A DNA stretch of 64,000 nt from Gordoniibacillus chartarius (GCF_042432825.1 NZ_JBHLWN010000038.1:1-64000); one strand, 5' to 3'. Numbered from the stretch's first letter, positions 15,798 through 24,568 are shown. The notes: generated from the sequence alone by a model not told the origin. A program made the numbers and translations.

Positions 15798-16295
15798 TTA
15801 ACCTAGCAGTTCTTCTACGGATTTACCGCGAAGTTTCGCTACCTCGTCTGCACGCTTGAGGCGGCTCAGACCTTCGAGAGTAGCGTTTACCATGTTGATT
15901 GGGTTGTTCGATCCGAGCGACTTCGTCAGAATGTCGCCAACGCCGGCCAGCTCGAGTACGGCACGAACAGGGCCGCCTGCGATAACGCCTGTACCTTCGG
16001 AAGCAGGCTTCAGAAGAACCTTACCGGCGCCGAAGTGACCTTCAACCAGGTGAGGAATCGAAGTGCCGACGATCGGAACGTGAATCAGATTCTTCTTCGC
16101 GTCTTCGATGCCTTTGCGAATGGCGTCAGGAACTTCTGCCGCTTTGCCGATGCCCGCACCAACCCAGCCTTTGCCGTCGCCGACAACAACCAGTGCGCTG
16201 AAGCTGAAACGGCGTCCGCCCTTAACAACCTTCGCTACGCGATTCAGGGAGACCATCTTTTCAGTAAGCTCTAATGTATTAGGATCTACGCGCAA
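15798..16295 (-). CDS. rpsE: 30S ribosomal protein S5
   Basis: A 165-residue small-subunit protein involved in decoding accuracy and mRNA unwinding at the entry site. Its RNA-binding block VNRVAKVVKGGRRFSFSA-like segment (residues 16-34) and the loop VVGDGKGWVGAGIGKAAEV are typical. The start is a TTG at 16295, eight bases after GGAGG; no ATG or GTG fits. It follows rplR by 24 bases. Confidence 0.97.
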   Translation of the reverse strand: MRVDPNTLELTEKMVSLNRVAKVVKGGRRFSFSALVVVGDGKGWVGAGIGKAAEVPDAIRKGIEDAKKNLIHVPIVGTSIPHLVEGHFGAGKVLLKPASEGTGVIAGGPVRAVLELAGVGDILTKSLGSNNPINMVNATLEGLSRLKRADEVAKLRGKSVEELLG

Positions 16296-16319
16296 GTCGT
16301 TAACCTCCTTCAGTCTAAA

Positions 16320-16688
16320 TTAGAATTCAAGCCCCGCTTCGCGGGCTGCGTCTGCCAATGCTTGCACACGGCCGTGATACAGATAGCCGCTGCGGTCAAA
16401 TACGACCTTTTCGAAACCTTTCGCTTTCGCGCGCTGAGCGATCAGCTCGCCAACCTTCTTAGCAGCTTCAACGTTGCCGCCGTTGCCAAGTCCTTCGCGA
16501 AGTTCTTTATCTTGAGTCGACGCAGATGCCAGCGTTACGCCGGTCGTGTCGTCGATCAGTTGAGCGTACATATGCTTGGAGGAACGGAAAATGTTCAACC
16601 GAGGGCGCTCCGTAGTACCCGTGATTTTCTTGCGGACACGAAGGTGTCTCTTCAGACGAGCTTTGTTCTTATCGCCTTTAGTAATCAT
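16320..16688 (-). CDS. rplR: 50S ribosomal protein L18
   Basis: A 122-residue 5S-rRNA-binding protein. It has the basic N-terminus MITKGDKNKARLKRHLRVRK, then GTTERPRLNIFRSSKHMYAQ and the C-terminal VFDRSGYLYHGRVQALADAAREAGL. The ATG at 16688 is 11 bases after AAAGGAG. It lies 71 bases after rplF. Confidence 0.97.
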   Translation of the reverse strand: MITKGDKNKARLKRHLRVRKKITGTTERPRLNIFRSSKHMYAQLIDDTTGVTLASASTQDKELREGLGNGGNVEAAKKVGELIAQRAKAKGFEKVVFDRSGYLYHGRVQALADAAREAGLEF

Positions 16689-16759
16689 CCGGTTATGCAC
16701 TCCTTTCAAGGTATTTCGACATGCTATCGGTTACGCGGCGCACGAGGTGCGCAGCGTTA

Positions 16760-17302
16760 TTATTTCTTCTTACCAGCTTTACCTTCTTTACGAAGGATGC
16801 GCTCGTTTTCATACTTAATCCCTTTGCCCTTGTAAGGCTCAGGCTCGCGAACAGCACGAATCTTGGCAGCCGTTGCGCCGACAAGCTCCTTGTCGATGCC
16901 GCGAACGATGATGCGGTTGTTCGCAGGAACTTCGAACTCGATGCCATTGTCCGGAGTGAACTCAACCGGGTGGGAATAACCGACGTTCAGAACCAGCTTC
17001 TCACCGGCTTTGTTCGCACGGTAACCTACACCGACGAGGTCGAGTGCTTTGGCATAACCTTCAGTTACGCCGTTGATCATGTTAGCAACTACGCTGCGAG
17101 TCGTACCGTGCAAGGAGCGGTGAAGCTTGTGGTCGGAAGGACGCTCAACCGTGATCACGTTCTCTTCCACTACAATCTTCATATCCTTGTGCAGCTCGCG
17201 GCTCAGCGTTCCTTTCGGACCTTTCACCGTGATCAGCGTGTTATCCAAAGTAATGTTAACGCCATTCGGAATGGCGATTGGTTTACGACCAATACGGGAC
17301 AT
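16760..17302 (-). CDS. rplF: 50S ribosomal protein L6
   Basis: A 180-residue protein with two similar domains, near the factor-binding site of the 50S subunit. The start SRIGRKPIAIPNGV and the C-terminal EPEPYKGKGIKYENERILRK are family hallmarks. It follows rpsH by 29 bases; GGAGGTG lies before the ATG. Confidence 0.98.
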   Translation of the reverse strand: MSRIGRKPIAIPNGVNITLDNTLITVKGPKGTLSRELHKDMKIVVEENVITVERPSDHKLHRSLHGTTRSVVANMINGVTEGYAKALDLVGVGYRANKAGEKLVLNVGYSHPVEFTPDNGIEFEVPANNRIIVRGIDKELVGATAAKIRAVREPEPYKGKGIKYENERILRKEGKAGKKK

Positions 17303-17331
17303 GGTGACACCTCCATTCTTCTGTTAATGAA

Positions 17332-17730
17332 TTACCACACGTAGCAGATAACTTCGCCGCCGGACTTGGCTTGACGAGCGTCTTTATCTGTCATGATACC
17401 CTTCGAAGTCGAGATGATGGCAATACCAAGGCCACCAAGTACACGAGGGATTTCTTGCGATTTCGTATATACGCGCAGACCCGGCTTGCTAATGCGCTTA
17501 AGACCGGAGATGACGCGCTCGTTGTTCGGACCGTATTTGAGGAACAAGCGGATAATGCCTTGCTTGTTGTCTTCTACGTACTCGGCATCACGAATGAAGC
17601 CTTCCTTCTTGAGGATCTCCGCAATCTCCTTCTTGATCTTAGAAGATGGGATTTCAACGGTTTCGTGACGCACAACGTTCGCATTGCGAATGCGTGTCAG
17701 CATATCTGCAATTGGATCGGACATAACCAT
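17332..17730 (-). CDS. rpsH: 30S ribosomal protein S8
   Basis: A 132-residue primary 16S-binding protein. It has SDPIADMLTRIRNANVVRHE at the N-terminus and the C-terminal GGLGIAIISTSKGIMTDKDAR. The ATG at 17730 gives the usual Bacillales start MVM and lies ten bases after AAGGAGG. It follows rpsN by 33 bases. Confidence 0.98.
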   Translation of the reverse strand: MVMSDPIADMLTRIRNANVVRHETVEIPSSKIKKEIAEILKKEGFIRDAEYVEDNKQGIIRLFLKYGPNNERVISGLKRISKPGLRVYTKSQEIPRVLGGLGIAIISTSKGIMTDKDARQAKSGGEVICYVW

Positions 17731-17763
17731 GGGGTGAGAACCTCCTTCCCGTTATTCGCTAGA

Positions 17764-17949
17764 TTACCAGCTTGCTTTTTTAACGCCGGGAATTTGACCT
17801 TTGTAGGCTAATTCACGGAAACAAATTCTGCAAATTTTGAACTTACGGAGCACCGAGTGAGGGCGGCCGCAGCGTTCGCAGCGCGTATATGCCTGCACTT
17901 TGAACTTCGGAGGACGCTGCTGCTTCACTTTCATCGAAGTTTTTGCCAC
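17764..17949 (-). CDS. rpsN: 30S ribosomal protein S14, zinc type
   Basis: A 61-residue S14 of the zinc-binding (type Z) form: Cys24 and Cys27 in YTRCERCGRPH, Cys40 and Cys43 in KICRICFRE. B. subtilis has a second, zinc-free S14 elsewhere for zinc starvation; none is in this window. It lies 36 bases after rplE. Confidence 0.98.
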   Translation of the reverse strand: MAKTSMKVKQQRPPKFKVQAYTRCERCGRPHSVLRKFKICRICFRELAYKGQIPGVKKASW

Positions 17950-17985
17950 TAAGTATTACACCTCCAGTACTTTAGGTTCCGTATC

Positions 17986-18528
17986 TTATTTCACGAAAGG
18001 CATGCCGAGTTGCGTCAGCAGCTCCCGGGATTCTTCGTCCGTACGAGCGGTAGTTACGATAACGATATCCATACCGCGAGTCTTGTCGACCTTGTCATAC
18101 TCGATTTCTGGGAAGATCAATTGCTCTTTCAGACCGAGCGTATAGTTGCCGCGTCCGTCGAAAGCCTTGTTGGATACGCCGCGGAAGTCACGTACGCGCG
18201 GAAGCGCGATGTTGAACAGCTTATCCAGGAAGTAGTACATGCGGTCGCCGCGAAGCGTTACTTTCACGCCGATCGGCATGTTCTCACGAAGCTTGAAGCC
18301 TGCGATGGACTTCTTCGCACGTGTGATAACCGGCTTCTGACCGGCGATCTTCTGCATATCTTCAACTGCTGCGTCGAGCAGCTTGGAGTTGCCTGTTGCT
18401 TCACCAACACCCATGTTGATGACAACTTTCTCGATCTTCGGCACTTGCATTACCGTTGTATACGAAAACTTCTGCATCAGCGCAGGAGTTACTTCGTTAA
18501 GAAAACGATCCTTCAATCTTGCAGACAT
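17986..18528 (-). CDS. rplE: 50S ribosomal protein L5
   Basis: A 180-residue 5S-rRNA-binding protein that also contacts the P-site tRNA elbow. The blocks KIEKVVINMGVGEATGNSK, GFKLRENMPIGVKVTLRG and the C-terminal MDIVIVTTARTDEESRELL are clear. It follows rplX by about 30 bases. Confidence 0.98.
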   Translation of the reverse strand: MSARLKDRFLNEVTPALMQKFSYTTVMQVPKIEKVVINMGVGEATGNSKLLDAAVEDMQKIAGQKPVITRAKKSIAGFKLRENMPIGVKVTLRGDRMYYFLDKLFNIALPRVRDFRGVSNKAFDGRGNYTLGLKEQLIFPEIEYDKVDKTRGMDIVIVTTARTDEESRELLTQLGMPFVK

Positions 18529-18559
18529 GAATTAATGGCCTCCTTTCTTGGCTTATCAA

Positions 18560-18913
18560 TTAGTCGATCACTTCGCCGGATTTCTTAGCGACGCGAACTT
18601 TCTTGCCGTTCTCGAGCACTTTGTAGCCGATACGAGTCGGCTGGCCGCTCTTCGGATCGATCAGCATCACGTTCGATACGTGAATCGGAGCTTCCTTGGA
18701 AATGATGCCGCCTTGCGGATTCGCTTGGTTCGGCTTCTGATGCTTCTTGATCAGATTCACACCTTCAACCAGAACGCGGTTCTCGCGAGGGTAAGCTTCC
18801 AGGACGCGGCCCTTCTTGCCTTTATCTTTGCCGGAGATGACGAATACCGTATCGTCCTTCTTCACGTGCAATTTGTTGTTGTGGGATTCCAGAACTTTTT
18901 TCACTCTTGGCAT
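18560..18913 (-). CDS. rplX: 50S ribosomal protein L24
   Basis: A 117-residue KOW-domain protein that starts 50S assembly and lies near the exit tunnel. KKDDTVFVISGKDKGKKGRV is the KOW segment. The ATG of MPRVKKVLE at 18913 follows GGAGGTG; the six codons upstream are part of the leader. It lies about 55 bases after rplN. Confidence 0.97.
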   Translation of the reverse strand: MPRVKKVLESHNNKLHVKKDDTVFVISGKDKGKKGRVLEAYPRENRVLVEGVNLIKKHQKPNQANPQGGIISKEAPIHVSNVMLIDPKSGQPTRIGYKVLENGKKVRVAKKSGEVID

Positions 18914-18968
18914 GGTTTGCACCTCCTGCAACTTCGCGAATAACGAAGTTTATCGTACTACTGCTTTA

Positions 18969-19337
18969 TTAGATAACCTCTGGCGCCAGAGATACGATCT
19001 TCATGAAATCACGGTCGCGGAGTTCGCGAGCGACAGGTCCGAAGATACGAGTACCGCGCGGGCTCTTGTCATCCTTCACGATTACGGCAGCATTCTCATC
19101 GAACGTGATGTAGGATCCGTCCTTACGACGTGCGCCGGTCTTCGTACGAACGATAACCGCCTTCACAACGTCACCCTTCTTGACAACGCCACCGGGTGTT
19201 GCTTCTTTCACCGAACAAACGATCATGTCACCGATGTTCGCTGTGCGGCGACCCGTACCACCCAGTACACGAATGCACATCAGCTGTTTCGCGCCGGAGT
19301 TGTCAGCTACTGCTAAGCGGGTAAAAGTTTGAATCAT
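18969..19337 (-). CDS. rplN: 50S ribosomal protein L14
   Basis: A 122-residue protein at the subunit interface. MIQTFTRLAVADNSGAKQLM and the C-terminal GPVARELRDRDFMKIVSLAP are almost invariant in bacteria. GGAGGAG precedes the ATG; 33 bases after rpsQ. Confidence 0.98.
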   Translation of the reverse strand: MIQTFTRLAVADNSGAKQLMCIRVLGGTGRRTANIGDMIVCSVKEATPGGVVKKGDVVKAVIVRTKTGARRKDGSYITFDENAAVIVKDDKSPRGTRIFGPVARELRDRDFMKIVSLAPEVI

Positions 19338-19370
19338 GGTTGCTCCTCCTTTCTTCCGTCACTGGCTTTC

Positions 19371-19640
19371 TTATACGATAACCGCTTTTTCCACGATTTC
19401 AACGAGTCTCCAAGTCTTGTCCTTGGACAACGGGCGAGTTTCCATGATTTTCACAGTATCGCCGATCTTCGCGTCGTTATTCTCATCGTGAGCTTTGAAT
19501 TTCTTCGTATACTTGATGCGCTTATGGTACAGGTCATGCTTTTTGTACGTTTCGACAGCAACAACGATCGTCTTCGTCATTTTGTCGGAAACGACTTTAC
19601 CAATAAGCGTCTTACGTTCATTGCGTTGAACTTCGCTCAT
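19371..19640 (-). CDS. rpsQ: 30S ribosomal protein S17
   Basis: An 89-residue OB-fold protein that binds 16S rRNA early in assembly. RKTLIGKVVSDKMTKTIVVA and HDENNDAKIGDTVKIMETRP match the family. It follows rpmC by 25 bases. Confidence 0.98.
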   Translation of the reverse strand: MSEVQRNERKTLIGKVVSDKMTKTIVVAVETYKKHDLYHKRIKYTKKFKAHDENNDAKIGDTVKIMETRPLSKDKTWRLVEIVEKAVIV

Positions 19641-19665
19641 GTAGAGGGCCTCCTCTCTGTTTCAC

Positions 19666-19863
19666 TTAGCTAATGCCGAGTTCCCGTTCCCGCAGAACCG
19701 TCTTCGCGCGTGCAATGCTCTTGCGAACTTCGCGAATTTGGGTCGGGTTATCCAGTTGGCCTGTAGCCAATTGGAAGCGCAGATTGAACAACTCTTCTTT
19801 GAAGGAGTTGACTTTTTGTTCGATTTCGGCAGTGGTTAAGTTACGAAAATCAATTGCCTTCAT
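19666..19863 (-). CDS. rpmC: 50S ribosomal protein L29
   Basis: A 65-residue helical protein at the tunnel exit, near the docking site for trigger factor and SRP. MKAIDFRNLTTAEIEQKVNS and NLRFQLATGQLDNPTQIREV are typical. The ATG at 19863 lies eight bases after GGTGG and overlaps the rplP end by 14 bases, so translation is probably coupled. Confidence 0.96.
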   Translation of the reverse strand: MKAIDFRNLTTAEIEQKVNSFKEELFNLRFQLATGQLDNPTQIREVRKSIARAKTVLRERELGIS

Positions 19864-20287
19864 TTGCTTCACCACCCACTTCGTCTCTCTTCACAAACTT
19901 CGTCTTGATCGGAAGCTTGTGCGAGGCAAGGCGCATTGCTTCGCGAGCGATTTCCTCGCTTACGCCGGCGAGCTCGAACAAGATTTTGCCCGGCTTCACG
20001 ACGCATACCCACTTCTCAACGTTACCTTTACCGCTACCCATCCGCACTTCGAGAGGCTTCTGAGTGATAGGCTTCGAAGGGAAGATTTTGATCCATACTT
20101 TACCGCCACGCTTAATGTAACGGGTCATAGCAATACGAGCTGCCTCGATCTGACGGTTGGTTACCCAAGCCGGCTCAAGAGCTTGCAGACCGTATTCGCC
20201 GAACGCCACTTCCGTGCCGCCCTTTGCACGGCCCTTCATTGTGCCGCGGTGTTCCTTACGGTGTTTGACGCGTTTAGGCAATAACAT
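19850..20287 (-). CDS. rplP: 50S ribosomal protein L16
   Basis: A 145-residue protein that shapes the A-site region of the 50S subunit. MLLPKRVKHRKEHRGTMKGR and the central EPAWVTNRQIEAARIAMTRY are typical. The ATG at 20287 follows GGAGG; an in-frame ATG 25 codons upstream lies within rpsC and has no site. It nearly touches rpsC (two bases) and overlaps rpmC. Confidence 0.97.
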   Translation of the reverse strand: MLLPKRVKHRKEHRGTMKGRAKGGTEVAFGEYGLQALEPAWVTNRQIEAARIAMTRYIKRGGKVWIKIFPSKPITQKPLEVRMGSGKGNVEKWVCVVKPGKILFELAGVSEEIAREAMRLASHKLPIKTKFVKRDEVGGEANEGN

Positions 20288-20289
20288 GA

Positions 20290-20961
20290 TCAGTTGCCTC
20301 CTTCCGTAGCAGCCTTTTCTTTCTTCTTCGCAGTCGGAAGAACTTCGCCACGGTAAATCCATACTTTAACGCCGATACGGCCGTATGTCGTGTGAGCTTC
20401 CGCTGTTCCGTAGTCGATATCCGCACGCAGCGTGTGCAGCGGAACCGTGCCTTCGCTATATCCTTCGGTACGAGCGATCTCGGCGCCGCCAAGACGTCCG
20501 CTTACCGATACTTTAATACCTTTTGCACCCGAACGAAGGGTACGCTGGATCGCTTGCTTCATTGCACGACGGAACGATACGCGGCGCTCGAGCTGTTGAG
20601 CGATGCTCTCTGCGACAAGTACCGAGTCCAGATCCGGAGTTTTGATCTCAGCGATGTTGATGTGTACTTTCTTGCCAGTCATGTTGGCGAGGTAAGTACG
20701 GATAACTTCTACTTCAGCGCCGCCCTTACCGATAACCATACCCGGCTTGGCAGTGTGAATCGTGATGCTGACGCGGTTCGCCGCACGCTCGATGTCAAAG
20801 CGGGATACTGCGCTGTCTTTCAGTTTATTTTTGAGGTATTCGCGGATTTTCACGTCTTCCATCAGCAGCGTGCCGAACTCTTTGTCGCCGGCATACCACT
20901 TGGATTCCCAATCGCGAATAATACCGATTCTAAGTCCTACTGGGCTTACCTTGTGACCCAC
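20290..20961 (-). CDS. rpsC: 30S ribosomal protein S3
   Basis: A 223-residue protein at the mRNA entry site with helicase activity. GHKVSPVGLRIGIIRDWESK at the start, a type-II KH domain around residues 40-110 with VIGKGGAEVEVI, and the C-terminal IDYGTAEAHTTYGRIGVKVW. GTG start seven bases after GGAGGG. It follows rplV by 13 bases. Confidence 0.98.
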   Translation of the reverse strand: MGHKVSPVGLRIGIIRDWESKWYAGDKEFGTLLMEDVKIREYLKNKLKDSAVSRFDIERAANRVSITIHTAKPGMVIGKGGAEVEVIRTYLANMTGKKVHINIAEIKTPDLDSVLVAESIAQQLERRVSFRRAMKQAIQRTLRSGAKGIKVSVSGRLGGAEIARTEGYSEGTVPLHTLRADIDYGTAEAHTTYGRIGVKVWIYRGEVLPTAKKKEKAATEGGN

Positions 20962-20974
20962 ACGTAATCCCTCC

Positions 20975-21310
20975 TTATTTTTCAGATACCACTACAGTGA
21001 TGTGGCTGGTACGCTTATTAATTTTGCTTGCACGACCCATCGCACGAGGTGCGAAACGCTTCATTGTCGGTCCTTCGTTCACGTAAACTTGGGATACGAC
21101 CAATTTGTTCGGGTCCATGGAGTAGTTATGCTCTGCATTCGCAATCGCCGAGTTCAGGATCTTCTCTACGATCAGGGAAGATGCTTTCGGCGTGTGGCGA
21201 AGGATCGCGATTGCATCGCCTACGTCCTTACCGCGGATCAGGTCGACGACCAGACGCGCTTTACGAGGCGCGATGCGCACGAAATTCGCTTGTGCTTTTG
21301 CTTGTGCCAT
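20975..21310 (-). CDS. rplV: 50S ribosomal protein L22
   Basis: A 111-residue protein whose long beta-hairpin lines the exit tunnel; changes in that hairpin give macrolide resistance in other bacteria. VRIAPRKARLVVDLIRGKDV at the start and the hairpin ending GPTMKRFAPRAMGRASKINK are clear, with no gaps visible. It follows rpsS by about 62 bases. Confidence 0.98.
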   Translation of the reverse strand: MAQAKAQANFVRIAPRKARLVVDLIRGKDVGDAIAILRHTPKASSLIVEKILNSAIANAEHNYSMDPNKLVVSQVYVNEGPTMKRFAPRAMGRASKINKRTSHITVVVSEK

Positions 21311-21372
21311 GGATGTACCTCCTCTCGGAACGAAAAATGATATATTTTCGACCAGCCCGTGAGGGCTCGGTC

Positions 21373-21654
21373 TTAGCGCTTGCCGGTTTTCTTGTCGTCG
21401 TCGCCGTGACCCTTGTACGTACGAGTAGGCGCGAACTCACCGAGCTTGTGGCCAACCATATCTTCAGTCACGTAGACCGGTACGTGTTTACGACCGTCAT
21501 ACACACCGAATGTGTGACCCACGAATTGCGGGAAAATCGTGGAGCGGCGAGACCAAGTCTTCACTACCACTTTCTTGCCGCCTGCGTTCAGCTCTTCAAC
21601 TTTCTTCAGCAGATGACCGTCGATAAACGGCCCCTTCTTCAAACTGCGACCCAT
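21373..21654 (-). CDS. rpsS: 30S ribosomal protein S19
   Basis: A 93-residue small-subunit head protein that forms bridges with S13 to the 50S subunit. MGRSLKKGPFIDGHLLKKVE and HVPVYVTEDMVGHKLGEFAP are hallmark segments. GGAGGA precedes the ATG; 48 bases after rplB. Confidence 0.98.
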   Translation of the reverse strand: MGRSLKKGPFIDGHLLKKVEELNAGGKKVVVKTWSRRSTIFPQFVGHTFGVYDGRKHVPVYVTEDMVGHKLGEFAPTRTYKGHGDDDKKTGKR

Positions 21655-21702
21655 GGATGATCCTCCTTCCGTATCAACCTTCTATACCGAACCGTTGCCG
21701 GA

Positions 21703-22530
21703 TTACTTACGACGACGAACGATGTACTGGCTGGAAGCTTTCTTCTTCTTACGGGTTTTGAAGCCAAGCGTCGGCTTACCCCATGGCGACATTGGCGATT
21801 TACGTCCGATTGGAGCGCGGCCTTCACCACCACCGTGCGGGTGATCGTTCGGGTTCATGACGACACCGCGAACTTCAGGACGCTTACCGAGCCAGCGGCT
21901 GCGGCCTGCTTTACCGATGCTCACGAGCTCGTGGTCTTCGTTACCAACAGAGCCGATTGTAGCACGGCAAACGCGAAGAATTTTGCGAATCTCGCCGGAG
22001 GACAAACGAACGATTACATATTCGCCGTCTTTACCGAGGAGCTGAGCTTCCGTACCGGCTGCGCGAACCAACTGGCCGCCTTTGCCCGGCTTCAGCTCAA
22101 TGTTGTGGATAACTGTACCGACCGGAATGTTTTCCATCGGAAGAGCGTTGCCCACTTTGATGTCCGAGTCAGAGCCCGACGTAATAACGTCGTCTACTTT
22201 CAGACCTTTTGGAGCGATGATGTAACGCTTCTCACCGTCTGCATAGTGGATCAGAGCGATGTTAGCGGAACGGTTTGGATCGTACTCGATTGTAGCAACG
22301 CGGCCTGGAATGCCGTCTTTGTTGCGTTTGAAGTCGATGATCCGGTACTTACGCTTATGTCCGCCGCCATGGTGACGAGTCGTGATTTTGCCCTGGTTGT
22401 TACGTCCCGCCTTCTTCGGCAGAGGAGCAAGCAGCGATTTCTCCGGTGTGGAGGTCGTGATTTCCTCGAACGTAGAAACGGACATCTGGCGTCTCGCCGG
22501 CGATGTAGGTTTATACTTTTTAATTGGCAC
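21703..22530 (-). CDS. rplB: 50S ribosomal protein L2
   Basis: A 275-residue protein near the peptidyl-transferase centre, needed for subunit association. KKYKPTSPARRQMSVSTFEE at the start and the conserved RGVVMNPNDHPHGGGEGRAP (which includes the functionally important His) near residue 230. GTG start with GGAGGG upstream. It follows rplW by 19 bases. Confidence 0.98.
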   Translation of the reverse strand: MPIKKYKPTSPARRQMSVSTFEEITTSTPEKSLLAPLPKKAGRNNQGKITTRHHGGGHKRKYRIIDFKRNKDGIPGRVATIEYDPNRSANIALIHYADGEKRYIIAPKGLKVDDVITSGSDSDIKVGNALPMENIPVGTVIHNIELKPGKGGQLVRAAGTEAQLLGKDGEYVIVRLSSGEIRKILRVCRATIGSVGNEDHELVSIGKAGRSRWLGKRPEVRGVVMNPNDHPHGGGEGRAPIGRKSPMSPWGKPTLGFKTRKKKKASSQYIVRRRK

Positions 22531-22549
22531 TGGGATTCCCTCCTTACTC

Positions 22550-22846
22550 TTAAGGTGTTACCGGCTCAAAGAACTCCAGTTCTTTGCTGTCGGCACTTAG
22601 AGATACGATAGCTTTCTTCCATTCGGAAGTATATCCGGAATAGCGGCCATAACGCTTCGGCTTAGCCGGCATTCTGAGTGTGTTTACAGCTGTAACCTTC
22701 ACTTTGAAGATCTGCTCGATAGCGAGCTTGATCTCGGTCTTATTCGCGCGCATATCAACTTCGAACACGTATTTCTTAGCAGCCATCAGGTCGCTCGTGC
22801 GTTCTGTGATGATCGGGCGCTTGATAATGTCGCGAGGATTCTTCAT
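22550..22846 (-). CDS. rplW: 50S ribosomal protein L23
   Basis: A 98-residue tunnel-exit protein that docks trigger factor and SRP. MKNPRDIIKRPIITERTSDL and the C-terminal GYTSEWKKAIVSLSADSKEL are typical. The ATG overlaps the rplD stop in an ATGA, a sign of coupled translation. Confidence 0.97.
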   Translation of the reverse strand: MKNPRDIIKRPIITERTSDLMAAKKYVFEVDMRANKTEIKLAIEQIFKVKVTAVNTLRMPAKPKRYGRYSGYTSEWKKAIVSLSADSKELEFFEPVTP

Positions 22847-23469
22847 TGTGCAAGCACCTCCTCTACTTTCTGCACAGCGTCCTTCGTAATGATCAACTTG
22901 TCGTGGAACATTACGTCAAGAACGTTGATGCCATCGGCGGCTACGAATTTCACGCCTGGGATGTTGCGAGCGGACAGCGCTACATTGTCGTCATGGCTTG
23001 CGCCTACGATCAGCGCTTTGCTGTCGACTTTCAGATTGTTCAGGATTGCCACGAACTCCTTTGTTTTCGGAGTGCTCAGTGCGAGCGAATCAAGAACGAT
23101 GATGTTGCTGGAAACAACCTTCGAGGAAAGAGCCGACTTAATCGCAAGGCGACGAACTTTCTTCGGAAGCTTGTAAGCATAGCTGCGAGGTGTCGGGCCG
23201 AATACGACGCCGCCGCCCTTCCACTGTGGCGAACGAATTGAACCTTGACGAGCGCGTCCTGTACCCTTCTGCTTCCAAGGCTTACGACCGCCGCCGCGGA
23301 CTTCCGAACGACCTTTGACTTTATGAGTTCCTTGACGCAGAGAAGCTTGCTGCATCAGCACAGCTTCATGAATGGCATGAACGTGAGGCTCGAGACCGAA
23401 TACGGCATCGTTCAATTCCACTTCACCCACCTGAGCGCCGGATACATTATATAAAGCTACTTTAGGCAT
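22843..23469 (-). CDS. rplD: 50S ribosomal protein L4
   Basis: A 208-residue protein with an exit-tunnel loop (RSEVRGGGRKPWKQKGTGRA, about residues 54-73) and a globular domain. In E. coli L4 represses its own operon; in Bacillus this control is less clear. It follows rplC by 17 bases and overlaps rplW by four bases. Confidence 0.98.
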   Translation of the reverse strand: MPKVALYNVSGAQVGEVELNDAVFGLEPHVHAIHEAVLMQQASLRQGTHKVKGRSEVRGGGRKPWKQKGTGRARQGSIRSPQWKGGGVVFGPTPRSYAYKLPKKVRRLAIKSALSSKVVSSNIIVLDSLALSTPKTKEFVAILNNLKVDSKALIVGASHDDNVALSARNIPGVKFVAADGINVLDVMFHDKLIITKDAVQKVEEVLAQ

Positions 23470-23486
23470 TTGTGTTCCTCCTTTCC

Positions 23487-24113
23487 TTATTTCTTGATGG
23501 CCGATTTCACGCTTACGTAGCTGTTGCGAGGACCCGGAATGGAGCCGCTCACGAGGATGACGTTGCGTTCTGTATCGACTTTCACGATTTGAAGATTTTG
23601 AATCGTTACCGTTTCGTTACCCATATGTCCTGGGAGCTTCTTACCTTTCGGTACGCGGTTCGCGTCACGGATGATCGCGTTCGAACCGGAGCCGCGGTGG
23701 TAACCGGAACCGTGGGACATTGGTCCGCGGGACATACCGTGTCTCTTGATCGAGCCGGCGAAGCCTTTACCCTTGGATGTGCCTGTTACGTCAACAAATT
23801 CGCCTTCCGCGAATACGTCCGCCTTGATCTCTTGGCCAACTTCGTAAGCCGACAAGTCAACGCCGCGGAATTCCTTAATGTAGCGCTTAGGTGTTGCGCC
23901 AGCTTTCTTCGCGTGGCCCAACTCCGGTTTGTTGGCGTTCTTCTCTTTCTTATCGTCAAAACCGATCTGGATCGATTCGTAACCGTCGTTCTCTCCGTCT
24001 TTCTTCTGGAGCACGACGCAAGGGCCTGCTTGAATCACAGTAACCGGAACTACCGTTCCATCTTGTGCGAAGACTTGAGTCATCCCAAGCTTCTTCCCTA
24101 AGATACCTTTCAT
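23487..24113 (-). CDS. rplC: 50S ribosomal protein L3
   Basis: A 208-residue early assembly protein whose long loop approaches the peptidyl-transferase centre. MKGILGKKLGMTQVFAQDGT and the loop RGPMSHGSGYHRGSGSNA are clear. The ATG at 24113 lies six bases after GAGGTG; the upstream in-frame GTG is part of that site. It follows rpsJ by 50 bases. Confidence 0.98.
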   Translation of the reverse strand: MKGILGKKLGMTQVFAQDGTVVPVTVIQAGPCVVLQKKDGENDGYESIQIGFDDKKEKNANKPELGHAKKAGATPKRYIKEFRGVDLSAYEVGQEIKADVFAEGEFVDVTGTSKGKGFAGSIKRHGMSRGPMSHGSGYHRGSGSNAIIRDANRVPKGKKLPGHMGNETVTIQNLQIVKVDTERNVILVSGSIPGPRNSYVSVKSAIKK

Positions 24114-24163
24114 TGTTGACACCTCATTTCCTTCCCGTTTCTTCTATAGAAGAGATAATAGTC

Positions 24164-24472
24164 TTACAGTTTGATTTCGATATCTACACCGGACGGCAGA
24201 TCCAAACGCATCAGAGCGTCAACCGTTTGCGGAGTTGGATTCAGGATGTCGATCAGACGCTTATGCGTGCGCTGCTCGAACTGCTCACGAGAATCCTTGT
24301 ACTTGTGAACCGCACGGAGAATCGTCACCACTTGCTTCTCAGTCGGAAGCGGGATCGGACCGGATACACCTGCGCCGGAACGCTTTGCGGTTTCCACAAT
24401 CTTCTCGGCGGATGCATCGATGATGCGATGATCATACGCCTTCAAACGGATACGGATTTTTTGCTTTGCCAT
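24164..24472 (-). CDS. rpsJ: 30S ribosomal protein S10
   Basis: A 102-residue protein of the small-subunit head, also NusE, which with NusB binds boxA RNA in antitermination. KIRIRLKAYDHRIIDASAEK and the loop SGPIPLPTEKQVVTILRAVH are family hallmarks. First gene of the S10-spc-alpha cluster. Its promoter lies at 24611-24639 and a hairpin-forming leader of about 130 bases precedes it. GGAGGG lies before the ATG. Confidence 0.98.
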   Translation of the reverse strand: MAKQKIRIRLKAYDHRIIDASAEKIVETAKRSGAGVSGPIPLPTEKQVVTILRAVHKYKDSREQFEQRTHKRLIDILNPTPQTVDALMRLDLPSGVDIEIKL

Positions 24473-24530
24473 TGTAATTCCCTCCTTCTATCGCCCAATT
24501 TCGGAATCGGACATACTCCGTGAAAATTCT

Positions 24531-24568
24531 CTGACGCCGCTCCATGGCAAAGGAGCCGGGTGTGTCAG
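24531..24568 (-). promoter_or_regulatory. stem-loop in the rpsJ (S10) leader
   Basis: The minus strand reads CTGAC..GGCTCC, an eight-base loop TTTGCCAT, then GGAGC..GTCAG, pairing GCTCC with GGAGC and CTGAC with GTCAG around a small internal loop. It lies about 60 bases before the rpsJ ATG. It may be an autoregulatory leader element of the S10 operon; no terminator T-run follows it. Confidence 0.4.
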
